From Hysterangium stoloniferum (taxonomy: Eukaryota; Basidiomycota; Agaricomycetes; Hysterangiales; Hysterangiaceae): a stretch of 64,000 nucleotides of DNA. Location: positions 90,030-154,029 of the forward strand of contig WHVD01000184.1 of NCBI GenBank assembly GCA_015178975.1. The letters run 5' to 3'. The translations under genes and the position numbers were made by a program. Below are positions 34,154-45,190 of this stretch, piece by piece; within the stretch, counting starts at the first letter, position 1, and each line of letters begins with the position of its first letter. A model generated the notes under the pieces. That model saw only the letters and a list, made by a program, of their open reading frames with translations. It made no database searches and was not told the DNA's origin.

Positions 34154-34945
34154 ATGCCCCTACCAAAGCTAGACACCAATGGGTCAAACTGGGTCCTATA
34201 TAAGGTGTGAATTATATCAGTGTTGACCTACCAGAAGCTTATCCCCTACATCAATGGCTGAGTACAGAAACCTAACCCATCTAGTGCCAATGCAACAACT
34301 GATATCAAAGAGAAGTTCAAAGATGATCTTGAAACATGGGAGATCAGGAATGAATATGCTTGCTCAATAATGCTGAGCACATTACCCAAAACATACCAGA
34401 TTGATGTAATTGGCCTAAAAATGGCAGCAGAAACTTGGAAGATGATCAGCTCAAAGTTTGACAATCAATCTGAAATGGTCCAGGTGGATATACATACTTT
34501 GGCAAATCAACCAAACCCAATGTTCCAAGGATGATGACCCCCACAAGACTATCCAGACACTACAAACCCTGTGAGAAAAATATGCATCAGCAGGTGGACA
34601 CCTGGAACCCTCCCAATACACTGCAATGATACTCAGCACCATGCCAGACAAATACCAACCACTGTTTCACACACTTATCACCACTACTTGTGTTAACAAA
34701 CAGTCCCTAAGCCCAAATGACCTTATATCACACATCACCAAAGCCACCAAACATGACTTTACTCAGATGCAGGTGAAGAAGGATAATGCCACACTAGCAG
34801 CCAGAATGGCCAGCAATTGTGGTGGGAATAGCAGCACTGGCAATTGGACCAACCCACAGAGAGAAGGAAAATGTGACAATTGTGGTAGAGAGGGCCATTG
34901 GCAGGAAGATTGCTGGAGAAAGGGCCACAGCAAAGAGGGTCAATG
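34154..34945 (+). pseudogene. Copia-2 Gag with zinc knuckle, nonsense-mutated
   Basis: Starts MPLPKLDTNGSNWVLYKV; TGA stops at 34208-34210 and 34259-34261 both stand where Arg fits (CGA to TGA). It continues KFKDDLETWEIRNEYA, with the UBN2-type Gag body, and after frame changes ends with the CCHC knuckle CDNCGREGHWQEDC. Confidence 0.88.
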
Positions 34946-35050
34946 ACCAAAAAAGTATGGTGGACACTGTGGGAAAGGTGTTAATAATAGCAAGTCTTTG
35001 CATAAACTGAAATCACAATTGAATCTGCAATGACAAATGTATGTGCATAT

Positions 35051-35872
35051 TGTTAGGATACGTACAGGGTGGGTTTCCGGAGAAACCCGCGGGATATCCG
35101 GTAGGACTTGGCTTCAGCTTATAGGCTGCACCCTCGCTAGATCATTTTGTCCAATTTCAGACAGGTGGTCAGGAATCCTGGGGAGTCCAGGCGGAGGTCA
35201 TGGGTCAAGGGGTCGTAGGTTGGAGGTTGGAGGTCATGGGTTGTGAGTCGAGATTTGGTGAGAGAGATAGATGTGCTGGAGCCTGTGGGCTCCGACTAGT
35301 GTGAGTGGTGTAATTCAAGTAGGAGTTTAGAGCAGAAAATGTATTAGATTACTGGGGGGAATCTAAGCTGATTTTCTGACTGGATTGTATGTACAACATC
35401 TGCCAGTTTAAATAGACCGTGGATGAATGTCATACCAAATCCAGTAATGATGAAATGAAATGAGCAAAACATAAAACGGGAATAGTAAACACCAAATTGG
35501 TGTTAGGAATGGGACAGAATGGAGTGGAGTCCGAATAGTGACAAATCATAAACCATAATGGGAAACGGAGTGGGAGCGGAGTCCCAATCATGACAGGTCA
35601 TTTGACTAAAATGGGAATGGGGCTCTGTTAGAGAGGTGATGGGTTTTCTGAGCGGGGTCTGGTGACTGACGTGTGGGATGAGGTCGGAAATAGACAGAGA
35701 TGGAGTCCGGTGAGTATTCCGGTGACTGAAACACAATGTAACGAAGATGAATGTAGACGAGTCTGATGTATGGAGTCCGGTGGGAATTCCGGTAAACTGA
35801 TAATGGGTGCATATAGGGTGTGGGTGCATATAAGTTAGTGCCCGGAGTCCGGCAGGATTTCCGGTTGTAACA
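35051..35872 (-). mobile_element. Solo LTR (family LTR3, Gypsy type), 822 bp
   Basis: Ends TGTTAGGATACG and GGTTGTAACA, with the perfect 5-bp target duplication CATAT (35046-35050 and 35873-35877). Inserted in the Copia-2 remnant. In the orientation of the Gypsy element at 54264 this copy is reversed. Confidence 0.92.
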
Positions 35873-36154
35873 CATATACCATAACGCCATAAGGGGAACT
35901 AACTCCTTATTTCTCCTTAATGATGCAATTGGCTAGAAACTTCAAGTATCTAAATTTTTTTTTTTTTTTTTTTACTCTCCTAAAGACTCCCCTAAATAAT
36001 TACAAAGTAAATAAAAGAACACATGCCATGTACCTCAGTGAAAGTCATTCACTCACTCACTGAGATTCGTGTTTAAACTCAATCCTTCCAAATTCTTGTC
36101 TTCTACTCAACAAAAGGGAGTTGGAATGAGAATGCAAAAGTAGCAAATGACACA

Positions 36155-36484
36155 TTGAATACAGATGAGCATGCTTTCTTCATGGCCACCAATTTCACAC
36201 TTGTCACATCTGATATCAAAGAGTCAGGATGTATACATGACTCTGGCACAACAAGCAGTCATTTCAGCCCAATCCATGAGAACTTCATAAATTTCCACAC
36301 CATTTCACTATGCCCAATAAAGGCAGCTGATGGGTGTACTTTTCATGCTACAGGCCAAGGTGACATCATGTTTGTTATACACAATAGTCAAAAGGATCAT
36401 GAGATAACACTGAAGGACATGCATATGCACAAACCATGCTGCCCCTCTGATATCCATCAGTTGAATTGCAAAATCTGGCTATGA
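36155..36484 (+). pseudogene. Copia-2 protease region
   Basis: Reads ESGCIHDSGTTSSHFSP, an aspartic-protease site of Copia type (D-S-G-T), followed by IKAADGCTFHATGQGDI, typical of the protease to GAG-pre-integrase link. Confidence 0.8.
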
Positions 36485-36728
36485 GCTAACATTGGTGAAG
36501 ATCATGCTCAACTAGTCCATCCAAATGGAAGTGAGATCTTTAAAGTCCCAGAGAAAAATAGATTATATGTCATCACTCCAAAACACAGCATCAAATTGGC
36601 TGGTCACACAGAACATGCCAATACTGCACTTACACCAAGTCAATTACACTTATATCTTGGCTACATCCACCCATCAACTGCATTATGAATTGTCAAGAAC
36701 AAAATCATTGACAGCATTGAATTAGTTG

Positions 36729-37130
36729 CAGTCGTGCGCCTTTGTGACCATTGTGCGCCTTTGTGACTGTTGTGTGCCTTTGTGACCATTGTGCGCCTTT
36801 GTGACTGTTGTGCGCCTTTGTGACCATTGTGCGCCTTTGTGACCATTGTGCGCCTTTGTGACCATTGTGCGCCTTTGTGACCATTGTGCGCCTTTGTGAC
36901 CATTGTGCGCCTTTGTGACCATTGTGCGCCTTTGTGACCATTGTGCGCCTTTGTGACCATTGTGCGCCTTTGTGACCATTGTGCGCCTTTGTGACCATTG
37001 TGCGCCTTTGTGACCATTGTGCGCCTTTGTGACCATTGTGCGCCTTTGTGACCATTGTGCGCCTTTGTGACCATTGTGCGCCTTTGTGACCATTGTGCGC
37101 CTTTGTGACCATTGTGCGCCTTTGTGACAA
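36729..37130 (-). repeat. 19-bp minisatellite, array 1 (~21 units)
   Basis: Unit CCTTTGTGACCATTGTGCG on the plus strand, nearly perfect. Since 19 is not a multiple of three and no frame meets a stop, all three minus-strand frames stay open for ~140-158 codons and encode the same TKAHNGHKGAQWSQRR-type repeat. Related to array 2 at 61788, but with TG/CA where array 2 has CG. Confidence 0.97.
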
Positions 37131-37470
37131 CTGTCACCTGTTGTGATGGCTGTCACTCGTTGTGATGATTTTCCCGCGCACCGTGTAATAAATGCCAGGT
37201 TGGCCGATTTTATATTATTATATAATTATTATATTTACTTTTAGTTAATTATAAATATAATAATATTTTATTATAATAATATATAAATATATATTTCACC
37301 TTGATTATGCATGATTACTTCACAATGCATTTTGTCGTTGTCGGAGTTTGAAATGTCATGTGAATATCATGTGATCTCTCGCGCGTTGTGAATAAGCGCT
37401 GAGTCACTGGCATATTAATCAAAAAAGAATAAAAGGCAGAAATTCGATAACTTGCTCAATTTATGAGATA
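37131..37470. other. AT-rich noncoding stretch
   Basis: No gene. It includes a TA-rich block near 37210-37290 made almost only of A and T with several small inverted repeats. Confidence 0.5.
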
Positions 37471-38074
37471 GGAGGATAACCCAAAACTTTAAAAATTATT
37501 TATCCACTAAAGTATATACATATATTTATATTGTTTGTTGTAAAATTAATATTTAATCAAATTCAGTTGATTAGGTATCACTCTGAAGAATGCAAAAATA
37601 TTAATATTTATCCTATATCTGACAAAATTTAGTCAAACAATTGTCTGTAGATTATTCTTTTGGAATAAATTGCACAATGGGGATTGGTACCCCAGATGAT
37701 TCTGGTTAACTCTCTAAACCAACTAAATTTAAATTATATGAAATATATTTGAAAGTTTGCTTGTATACAACAGAATACATCATAACCCAAAGATTAAGTC
37801 ATAACCCAAATAATCTTGTTTAACCCAAATGATCTAGGTTAACCCAAATGATCTAGGTTAACCCAAATGATCTAGGTTAACCCAAATAATCTTGTGTAAC
37901 TATGTCATTTGTGTGTATTTTAAAAAGGCATGCATATTTTAAAGATGAAATTTCAGGTAATTAAATATAAACTCATAGAATAAGTTGTCATGGCCAGAAG
38001 GAATAGACTCACTTAGAAAATATGAGGATTATTCAGTAAAATTTTGTATATTCAATAAAGTGTGACCATCCTCC
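37471..38074 (+). mobile_element. Non-autonomous TIR element (GGAGGATA family), copy B, 604 bp
   Basis: Full-length: starts GGAGGATAACCC and ends GTGACCATCCTCC, flanked by TA on both sides. Internal AACCCAAATGATCTAGGTT-type repeats near 37800-37880. No ORF. Confidence 0.85.
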
Positions 38075-38146
38075 TAAGCTGAAGCCAAGTCCTACCAGAT
38101 TTCCCATGGGTTTCTCTGAAAACCCTCTGTGTACGCACCCTTAACA
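38075..38146 (+). mobile_element. LTR3 end fragment
   Basis: TAAGCTGAAGCCAAGTCCTA through CACCCTTAACA matches the 3' end of the 54264-55092 LTR (72 bp). Confidence 0.8.
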
Positions 38147-38190
38147 AATGTGCAGCATTGCATGCACATTAAAAGTACATGCAGGCAGCT

Positions 38191-38933
38191 TGTTACAACT
38201 GTGTTGCAACCCTGTCACAAACCGATGGTCCCCAAGGATATGACGTTTCTAGTTATTAATCAAGTCTTCGTATTGGAAACCATCAGCCACCTGACACTGA
38301 TGTATACCTTCACAGCAATCAAACCCCATTTATGCCCCTGTCAAATTATACTTGTACTATCTGGTTATACTTTGATACATCTCCTTTTTACTTATGTTGA
38401 TCCACTCTACTCTATGTTTCACCTATGCCATATATACCTGTAACCCTTGGACTATTTCCTTTTCTTGTAATTCCGCTCTCGGTTAATCATGGCCTCTGAA
38501 CTTATCGTAACCTTCCAGTTCCTAGTCAAGCTTATTTGTCAATAGTATCTTCCACTCTTCCCTTAGTTAGTATTTTCTAGATGCTGATAACTCGTATATA
38601 GACCTGCTGTAATTGTAGCTACTACACAATCAGAATATCAACTGAGAACACCCACATACATCTCCCATAAGCCTCACTCTAAGTATCCCGCTCCCTGCCT
38701 CTGTGTGTGCTTGCCCACCCTTGGCCTCTGACCCCTTGGCCCAACACTCGACTTACCCTTCAGTTCTGATCAGTAACTCACTGTGAGGAATTCGATAGGA
38801 GTAGTCTTCGCCTGCCCGAAATTTAAGGACACCTGACAGTAACTTGTGAGGGTGCAGCACATAAGCTGAAGCCAAGTCCTTCTGATTGGTCCCCGTCGGC
38901 CTACTGACATTAGTCAGTTTTCTGTTCTTAACA
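38191..38933 (+). mobile_element. Solo LTR (family LTR1), 743 bp, CpG-depleted
   Basis: Aligns with 17189-18433 from TGTTAC... to ...TTCTTAACA. Flanks CAGCT and CAGAT are a probable target duplication with one mismatch. Many CpGs of the other copy are TpG or CpA here (ACGACCGTGTCG there, ACAACTGTGTTG here). Confidence 0.88.
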
Positions 38934-38936
38934 CAG

Positions 38937-41645
38937 ATTTCCTTCATTATATTTGTAGTATAATCTGTTTAATAAATAAGTTCGAACATCATCCAAGTTG
39001 CATGTGTGTACATACCTTTCATACTGTTCAACCCATTGGATAATAGATTGCCGAAGTTCCTCCAATTCTTGAGATATTATTTTGAATTGAAAGCATTTCT
39101 TTATAATTTTGATGAGAAGGAGGAGGTGCTTGTAATACCGGTCATTGGGAAAGTGACCATGTAAGAGTGCAGGGGCAAGATATATAATCCAAAAAGACCA
39201 ATATTCCACTTTGTACTTTGATTTGGTGATATCTGGCATTGCTCCCACAAAATCAGATGGTATGATCTTGTAAGCATCAGCTGTCTCATGACCAATGTCT
39301 TCCCAGATATGAGGTGCAAGCCTGTAACCAGGGTCAGCTGGTGGCTTATCTTTGAACTTGCATGCACCAATCCAATGATCCCGCAATAATGGACAAATGT
39401 TCTCAAAGAATAGATGCATGATATCATGTGGGAATGAGGCTGGAAAAGAAAGTGAGGGGACCTTGAGAATATATGAGAAACCATTGATGCCATAATGTGT
39501 TGCAAGAACATCTTGTTGTTTATCTGTTGCAGCAGTCTGTATTTCGTGAAGTTGCTCCTTTAAACCATTTATACTGTGTCAAGGGAGATTTGATGGGTCC
39601 CAACCAAGATCAGAGAGTGTGTGGCTTCGAATTGGAGCACACAGTGGAACATAGTAGACACTATTTGTTAATCCTTCAATATGTTCACCATGAATCATAC
39701 AGGTGCAACAGGGGCAATATCCATTGTGTCCTTTGAGGCGTAGAAGCTTTGAGATTGCAGGAATGTTCCCAAATGTAGTAATCAGGTAGGCATGCATAGC
39801 AACGTTCTTTCGACAGGATGCATCATAAGTGTGAACTCCATGGGCTAGTTGAAGGCATTCATCACTAAAAGGGATGTAGAATGAATCAAGGGCTTCTGGG
39901 GAATTTGGTCTGGGAATGACTCCTAAAGGGATAAGATTTTCCACGAGCATTTGATCCTCTGGTGGTAGATTGTAACTGATGAGGATCATTGGCCAAGCTG
40001 AAGTGCTCTGCTGTTTGCCTGATGCTGGGCGTATTGCAAATATCTACCAAAATGGCATATTTATATAATGTTATGCATATAACCTGGTCTCACCTGAAAC
40101 CCATCTGTTGATCCACCCAAAGCAATGTCTCAATGATCTGAGAAATACTTGTGATCTAACTCTTGACCATCTATGCAAACCTGTCTCTCACAAAGCTCTT
40201 GATAATGGGTACTGTCGAAGATATCATTAATTTCCCCATTTATGTGGTCATAGTTGTTCCGGTAATTCATACACTTAATCATCTCTGGAGATTCAAACCA
40301 ACCATGAAGACAAGGAATAAGAGACAGATAAGAGAAGTGGGACACAGGTTTGCCATTTGGATGAAATCGAGGTGCATTGCAAAATTCACAGGTGTGTTGG
40401 TGTGAAGAGTCGATAGATTCTGACCGTTCAATATACAAAGAATAGTGTTTATTCAACTACTATTAGCAGGTATTGACCGTACAGTACAATACCGTAGATT
40501 ACTAGACAAGCAGTACTAGTAAGAAGACACGCTATGCGTCACAAGAGCAACTGTACAGTTGCTCTTGACGGCTAGAATGAAAGAATGAAAGAGTTGACCT
40601 TCACGGTACAACTCGTAGCTAGATGTAAAATAGATAATCAACGCGAAGCTGAATATCTAGAGTAAAGAGATAGTAGCGCGAGTTGACTATAAGGTCGACT
40701 AGCGCAAAGACCTTAGAATGGAACTCGACCTTCGCGGTTCGAGTTCAAAGTACGTTAGTATGCGAGAGAATACTACCTTTATAGGTAGTTGAGACGTTAC
40801 CCTTGACACCTCTCACTATTCGACGTCTGGGTCGTTTACGAGGTGGTGTCTGCTGGGTAAAAAGTGTCTGTCGTTTTGGTGCCGAGAGTGCCCATATGTA
40901 TACACAAAGCTTTGAACTACAAATAAGGGTATGCTCGAAATATAGAAAGAATGTAAAGAAAGAAAATAAAAGATAAATAATAAAGTGCTATAATCCAACT
41001 ATTATTCCTTAGTCCAATTATGCATATATGCATACCCTTTACAGTTGGTCAATACGACCTCCGGCATAAAGACAACAAGAATTTCAGCACATGTCAAAGT
41101 ATTGTGGAGTGACACCAGATAGAAACTCAATACATTGAGACATAAGATATTCAGTATTGAGTTTGTGTTTGTGTCTGAACATTTGGCACATGTGGTTGAA
41201 AGTTCATCTGGATAGTCCCCTGCCCTCCAGGCCTAAAGCAAATGCACTAATGTTATCCATGTCATCATCAGTGAGCTCCTGATCACCTATGTACAATTAA
41301 TATGAATAAAATACTATCATTACTTTATACTGTGAGACAACTTATGAAGGTCATGTAACATGCAGTCCCATTCTTCAGCATATTTTTCCTTCAGAATCCA
41401 GATCAGATCTTCGTTGGTCAAGCCATCATCATAAATCTCCTCTTCTTCATCTTGCCCAAAACCTTCTCCATGATCACTAGTATTGTTGCTGGCAGAGCTA
41501 CTACAACTTTGGGTAGGTGAACGCATTGAATACACATTGTCTATATCCATCCCTTCTCCTTCCCATGTTTGATTAAAGTTGGTGCCTTGACTGTTGTCAT
41601 CACTAAGTAAACCATCATCTGATGATTGATCCAGATGAGCCAATG
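38937..41645 (-). pseudogene. Tnp2-type (CACTA/EnSpm-like) transposase remnant
   Basis: Read right to left: an acidic N-terminus (MAHLDQSSDDGLLSDDNSQG), CCLYAGGRIDQ, then after an inserted repeat the HTCEFCNAPRFHPNGKP segment, FSYLSLIPCLHGWF, DSFYIPFSDECLQLAHGVHT, AYLITTFGNIPAISKLLRLK with GHNGYCPCCTC, and finally MHLFFENICPLLRDHW with WSFWIIYLAPALLHG. These are the conserved blocks of basidiomycete Tnp2 transposases (Transposase_21 family). TGA at 41084-41086 replaces an expected Arg, and the 40421-41040 insertion splits the gene. No TIRs or target duplication were found for the element. Confidence 0.82.
40421..41040 (+). mobile_element. Inserted repeat (LTR-like) splitting the Tnp2 gene
   Basis: Starts near TGACCGTTCAATATACAAAG and ends near CCCTTTACA. 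The same start and the GGGTAAAAAGTGTCTG block recur at 56178-56740 inside a Gypsy gag, so it is a mobile repeat of ~560-620 bp. Boundaries are approximate and no clean target duplication is visible. Contains a perfect 26-bp palindrome at 40542-40567. Confidence 0.65.
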
Positions 41646-42387
41646 AGCTACTTGAGATAGTGCCTGAGCTATTTTGAGAGGACTCAGATTGTTCTTCAAG
41701 TTGTCAGTGATGTCATTCTTGTTGACATTTGATCAGTTCTTTAGTGCAAGAAGGATGACATAGACATGGTTTTCTATGAGTCATACTGTAATGTGTTGAT
41801 GCAGGAGGGGAAAGTATATGCCAGTACACTGTGGACATGAACAGAAAATGTCGGTATTACTAAGTTACTGTATTGGACTACTGTACATAGCTAGCACAAA
41901 ATATATTGGGGATCCACAAGTGTCATCACAGTGAGGTTATTACTGAATGGTGAAAACTATGGACTACTTTAGCAAAATCTGTGTTAAGTTCATTCAAACT
42001 TCACTCACAGTCCTTACGAACAATCATTTATTAGAATAAACTGCAAGCCTGGGGAGCAAGTTGAATGACTCTCTATGTAGGGCAGAGAATGCGACTTAGA
42101 TAGAGCGGTGTAGAAATAAACCGATGCTATAACTAGGCTTCCAGTTGAGGTTTCTACTCCTCAACTGGGGCTAACTATATACTATATTACATGGTTAGTG
42201 CATGGGTCTGTGCTCACAAGGAACTCGGAACTCCGTCACTAAACTAATAATACTATCACGGAAGTCCATGAACCGGCAATAACCTAAGCAGTCACAAGAC
42301 AAGGTATGAGGTCATACTAATAGATGATACCTCATATTCCAACATCATTCTCTATCCCCACCACTCATTATCACTTGAACAAGCTTA
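41646..42387. other. Noncoding; short repeat and possible solo LTR
   Basis: 41862-41952 resembles 50790-50870 at roughly 75% identity, the 41.9 kb copy having lost CpGs. 41982-42344 begins TGTTAAGTTC and ends ATTCCAACA, like the solo LTR at 796-1139 in its ends, but no target duplication is seen. No gene. Confidence 0.4.
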
Positions 42388-43278
42388 ATGGAGAATTCAG
42401 AAACAGATCCTGAAATGTGGGCAGCATTCATAGGTAAGTAATATCTTATTAAGTCCATATGAACTTCCCTGAACTGTTCACATTATCCACAACCATCCTG
42501 GGAATTCTAGCCTTTCAAAAGTCCAAGAATGCTTGTGGTCATTCCCACACATCCAATCAAGATATATCCTGTATTATTTCCTATTTTTCAACGCATATAG
42601 CTATATACTAACATATTCCTACGCTGAAGCTGAAAATGAAGAAGGGAGTCATTCAGTCAACAATGATAATGAAGATGATGGAAATAGTACTGCTACTGAT
42701 GAAGAACCCATTGACCTATCACATGTTCTCGTGCAGCAGAAGAATGGTGACATAATCGAGAGGATCTTCAAACCATCTGGGTGTGGTGGGCGCAACTTCA
42801 ATGTGTGCAAAGCCATTGGCTTAAGGGATGATGGTGTGTGGTACCAAGACATTTTGGTGGGCTTTATTCCATTATTTGCTATCACCAGACTCATTTACAG
42901 ACTATTGTGAAGCAATCTGTACATCGCTGTACATCTAAATACATTGACATCCGGCATTCTATTCGTGATCAGTCAAAAAGAAACCTTGTTAAGGTCGAAA
43001 TTGAGGTGAGCTACTCATAACTATTGTGCTGTCAGACTTCATTCCATATAAATGAATATCAGGTCTTGGAGGACCATCCCGAGCTTGAAGTCTTTGATGG
43101 TGCCTGGCCTATCCATGCTCTCATCCGACAATATCTTAAGAATACATCAGAACGAGCACGAATGGCAGACAAACGTCGCATCAAGCGACTTGGAACGGAT
43201 CTTCAGCTGAAGAAGACTACACTCAGGTGCCAGCCAAGCTCACAGAAATGCCAAGAACAAAAACAAGGAATTGCATAG
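42388..43278 (+). CDS. Transposon-associated ORF of unknown function
   Basis: Exon 1 (42388-42433) MENSETDPEMWAAFI with donor GTAAGT; exon 2 with an acidic run and PIDLSHVLVQQKNGDIIERI, GGRNFNVCKAIGL; a later exon HLQTIVKQSVHRCTSKYIDI and, across a GT/AG intron, VLEDHPELEVFDGAWPIHAL and KNTSERARMADKRRIKRL. Exon joins in the middle are tentative. From memory, similar proteins sit next to transposases in many mushroom genomes; here it lies divergently beside the Tnp2 remnant. It may be decayed. Confidence 0.55.
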
Positions 43279-45190
43279 AAAAAAGCCCAAGAAATCCAGT
43301 ACGCCTACCATATTTTCCTATATACTACTCCTAACATTCCACTCGAGGAACACATGCTCCAATTACCTCAAAGACTGTTACGAAAACCACTGACAAATCA
43401 GGTTCGTTTTATTTACAGACTGCATTTATTTATTTATATTAATATTATCATTTGTGAAGCGTCCGGTGTTTCCATTTCTATATCACAGAATGTGACAAGT
43501 AGCAGCCATCTGGTCACTGCAAATGGTAACATGAACATCTAATATGTCATTCACACTAACTATCAAGCACATTCAGAATCTAACAGGAGAAGCCTATCAA
43601 AGGTGACACAAACATCTTCTCGGCCAATCAATCATCTTCGAAAGGAAAAAAGTAATGCCGTTGATTTGGTATGTTCCCTTTGTATGACTTCACTTCACAG
43701 TTTCACCCACTTGCCACAGAGTCCCCCGGCGTTATCGACTATCCTTCCATCCGTATCTTCACCCATCACAGTCTCACAGCCCAAACTACACCAAAATGTC
43801 TGCCCCCACATCATCAGTGACGAAGAATCCAACAACAATCATGATAGTGACGGGACTGAGATGACTGATGGTGAAGAGAACTGCGAGAGTATGCAGTGTG
43901 CTGGTCAATTTACCACCAAAAGGGGACGAAGGCCAGCGTCGAGCCCCAATGACGGCCCAATAGTTCGTGCATAACTCCCACATTGTATCCGCGAAGATCT
44001 ACCAACCATTTTTACTTTATATTATTAGTCAAAGCGCCATAAAATCATTCAAGACATTACACCGGTAGGTTTACTCCTCACTGTATAACCCATCTCAAGC
44101 CTACTTTTTTCATTCAATATAGCCCGTAACAACTACCCAAAAGGTACAGATATTTATATGTCAGATTATAGCTGTACTGAATGGCATCACATAGGGCAAG
44201 GGGAAGAAACCTCAGCAATCATCGGGTCCTTCATCGAAGCCCACGCATGTTACAGTAGTACGTTCTCAATAATTATTGATATTATTGATTTTGTTTAAAC
44301 ACTGCCGATAACTCACTGTTCCCAAATCCACTCGAGGAAAGAAAGCAAAAGCAATGGTCAGTGGATTCCTTACATTTGCGACCAATCAGTCCATGTTTAT
44401 TATGTATACTCACAATCGAACAGGTGCCCTCACCAGCATTTTCTACCGGCAGTGTAAATGAAGGACGGTGATTTTAAGATTATTATGATTATTCGAAGAT
44501 TATTTTAATATATTTGGCTATAGGTATTGATATTTAACGTTAACAGTTGTAGTCATTGAAATGACATCATTCAAAGCTGCCGCCTGAGTCTCGCACCCCT
44601 CATCGTACATCCAATGCTGACAATCCCGATTCCCTGCAACCCCTCACCCCCCACCATTCCCCACTGAAATTTCTCTTTCGTTTCCGTTTCTGCTGGTACG
44701 CAATGTCTCGGAGTATTCGCTTCTACAGTCGTCTTCGTTTCCTTATGCGGACAACATCAAAATTTCAAACTACTGTCACTTTTGCTATCGCTTACGTCTC
44801 CCAGTGAGGTATTTGTTGTTCTTTTCCTTCCCAGTGGTTCAGCAAATCAATTAATATGGACTGATTGGCGATGAATATATTTCTATTCCACTGTGCATGT
44901 ACCATTTCGAACTAGATGAAAGCCCCTCTGGCACCGAATATACTATATTTTCAAGCTGATATGGATCTACTTGGGAACCTGTGAAAAGCCTGATATCGAC
45001 CGATAACCAGTGCTAATTTTCACTGGCTGCGACATTTTTTCGCAGTGGCACCAGTGCCTTTTGCACTTATCAAAAAGACCGGCGCTGAACTAAATTTTTT
45101 TCAAAAGCACTGATAATCGGTGCGATGGGACTTATGACCAGTACGTAAGGAAGCTATTCTCAGCATCCGAGGGCTTTCAAATAAGTCCGT
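43279..45190. other. No gene confidently seen
   Basis: A Ser/Thr- and Pro-rich open stretch at 43603-43974 may be a 3' exon of the transposon-associated ORF, but nothing in it is recognisable. The rest to 45190 is noncoding; 45000-45130 has self-complementary CACTGG/CCAGTG and GTGCC/GGCAC pieces. Confidence 0.4.

Larger units (their letters stand above)
33540..36728 (+). mobile_element. Copia-2: 5' part of a second Copia element, truncated
   Basis: LTR (33540-33789), primer-binding site, Gag, a solo LTR insertion, protease, then GAG-pre-integrase codons reading YIHPST and IVKNKIIDSIELVA. The element stops at 36728 where a minisatellite starts; integrase, RT and 3' LTR are missing. It is a different, more decayed lineage than Copia-1. 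Confidence 0.85.

Noticed and set aside
35503-35890. ORFs of 94-108 codons
   Set aside because: They lie inside the LTR3 solo LTR and recur in other LTR3 copies with no selection for an open frame.
36661-37156. Three overlapping ORFs of 141-158 codons on the minus strand
   Set aside because: They are the three frames of a 19-bp minisatellite with no stops; no start context, introns or non-repeat coding sequence supports a gene.
41982-42344. Solo LTR with TGTTAAG...CCAACA ends
   Set aside because: The ends resemble the LTR at 796 but the flanks ATCTG and TCATT do not match, so not called as an element.
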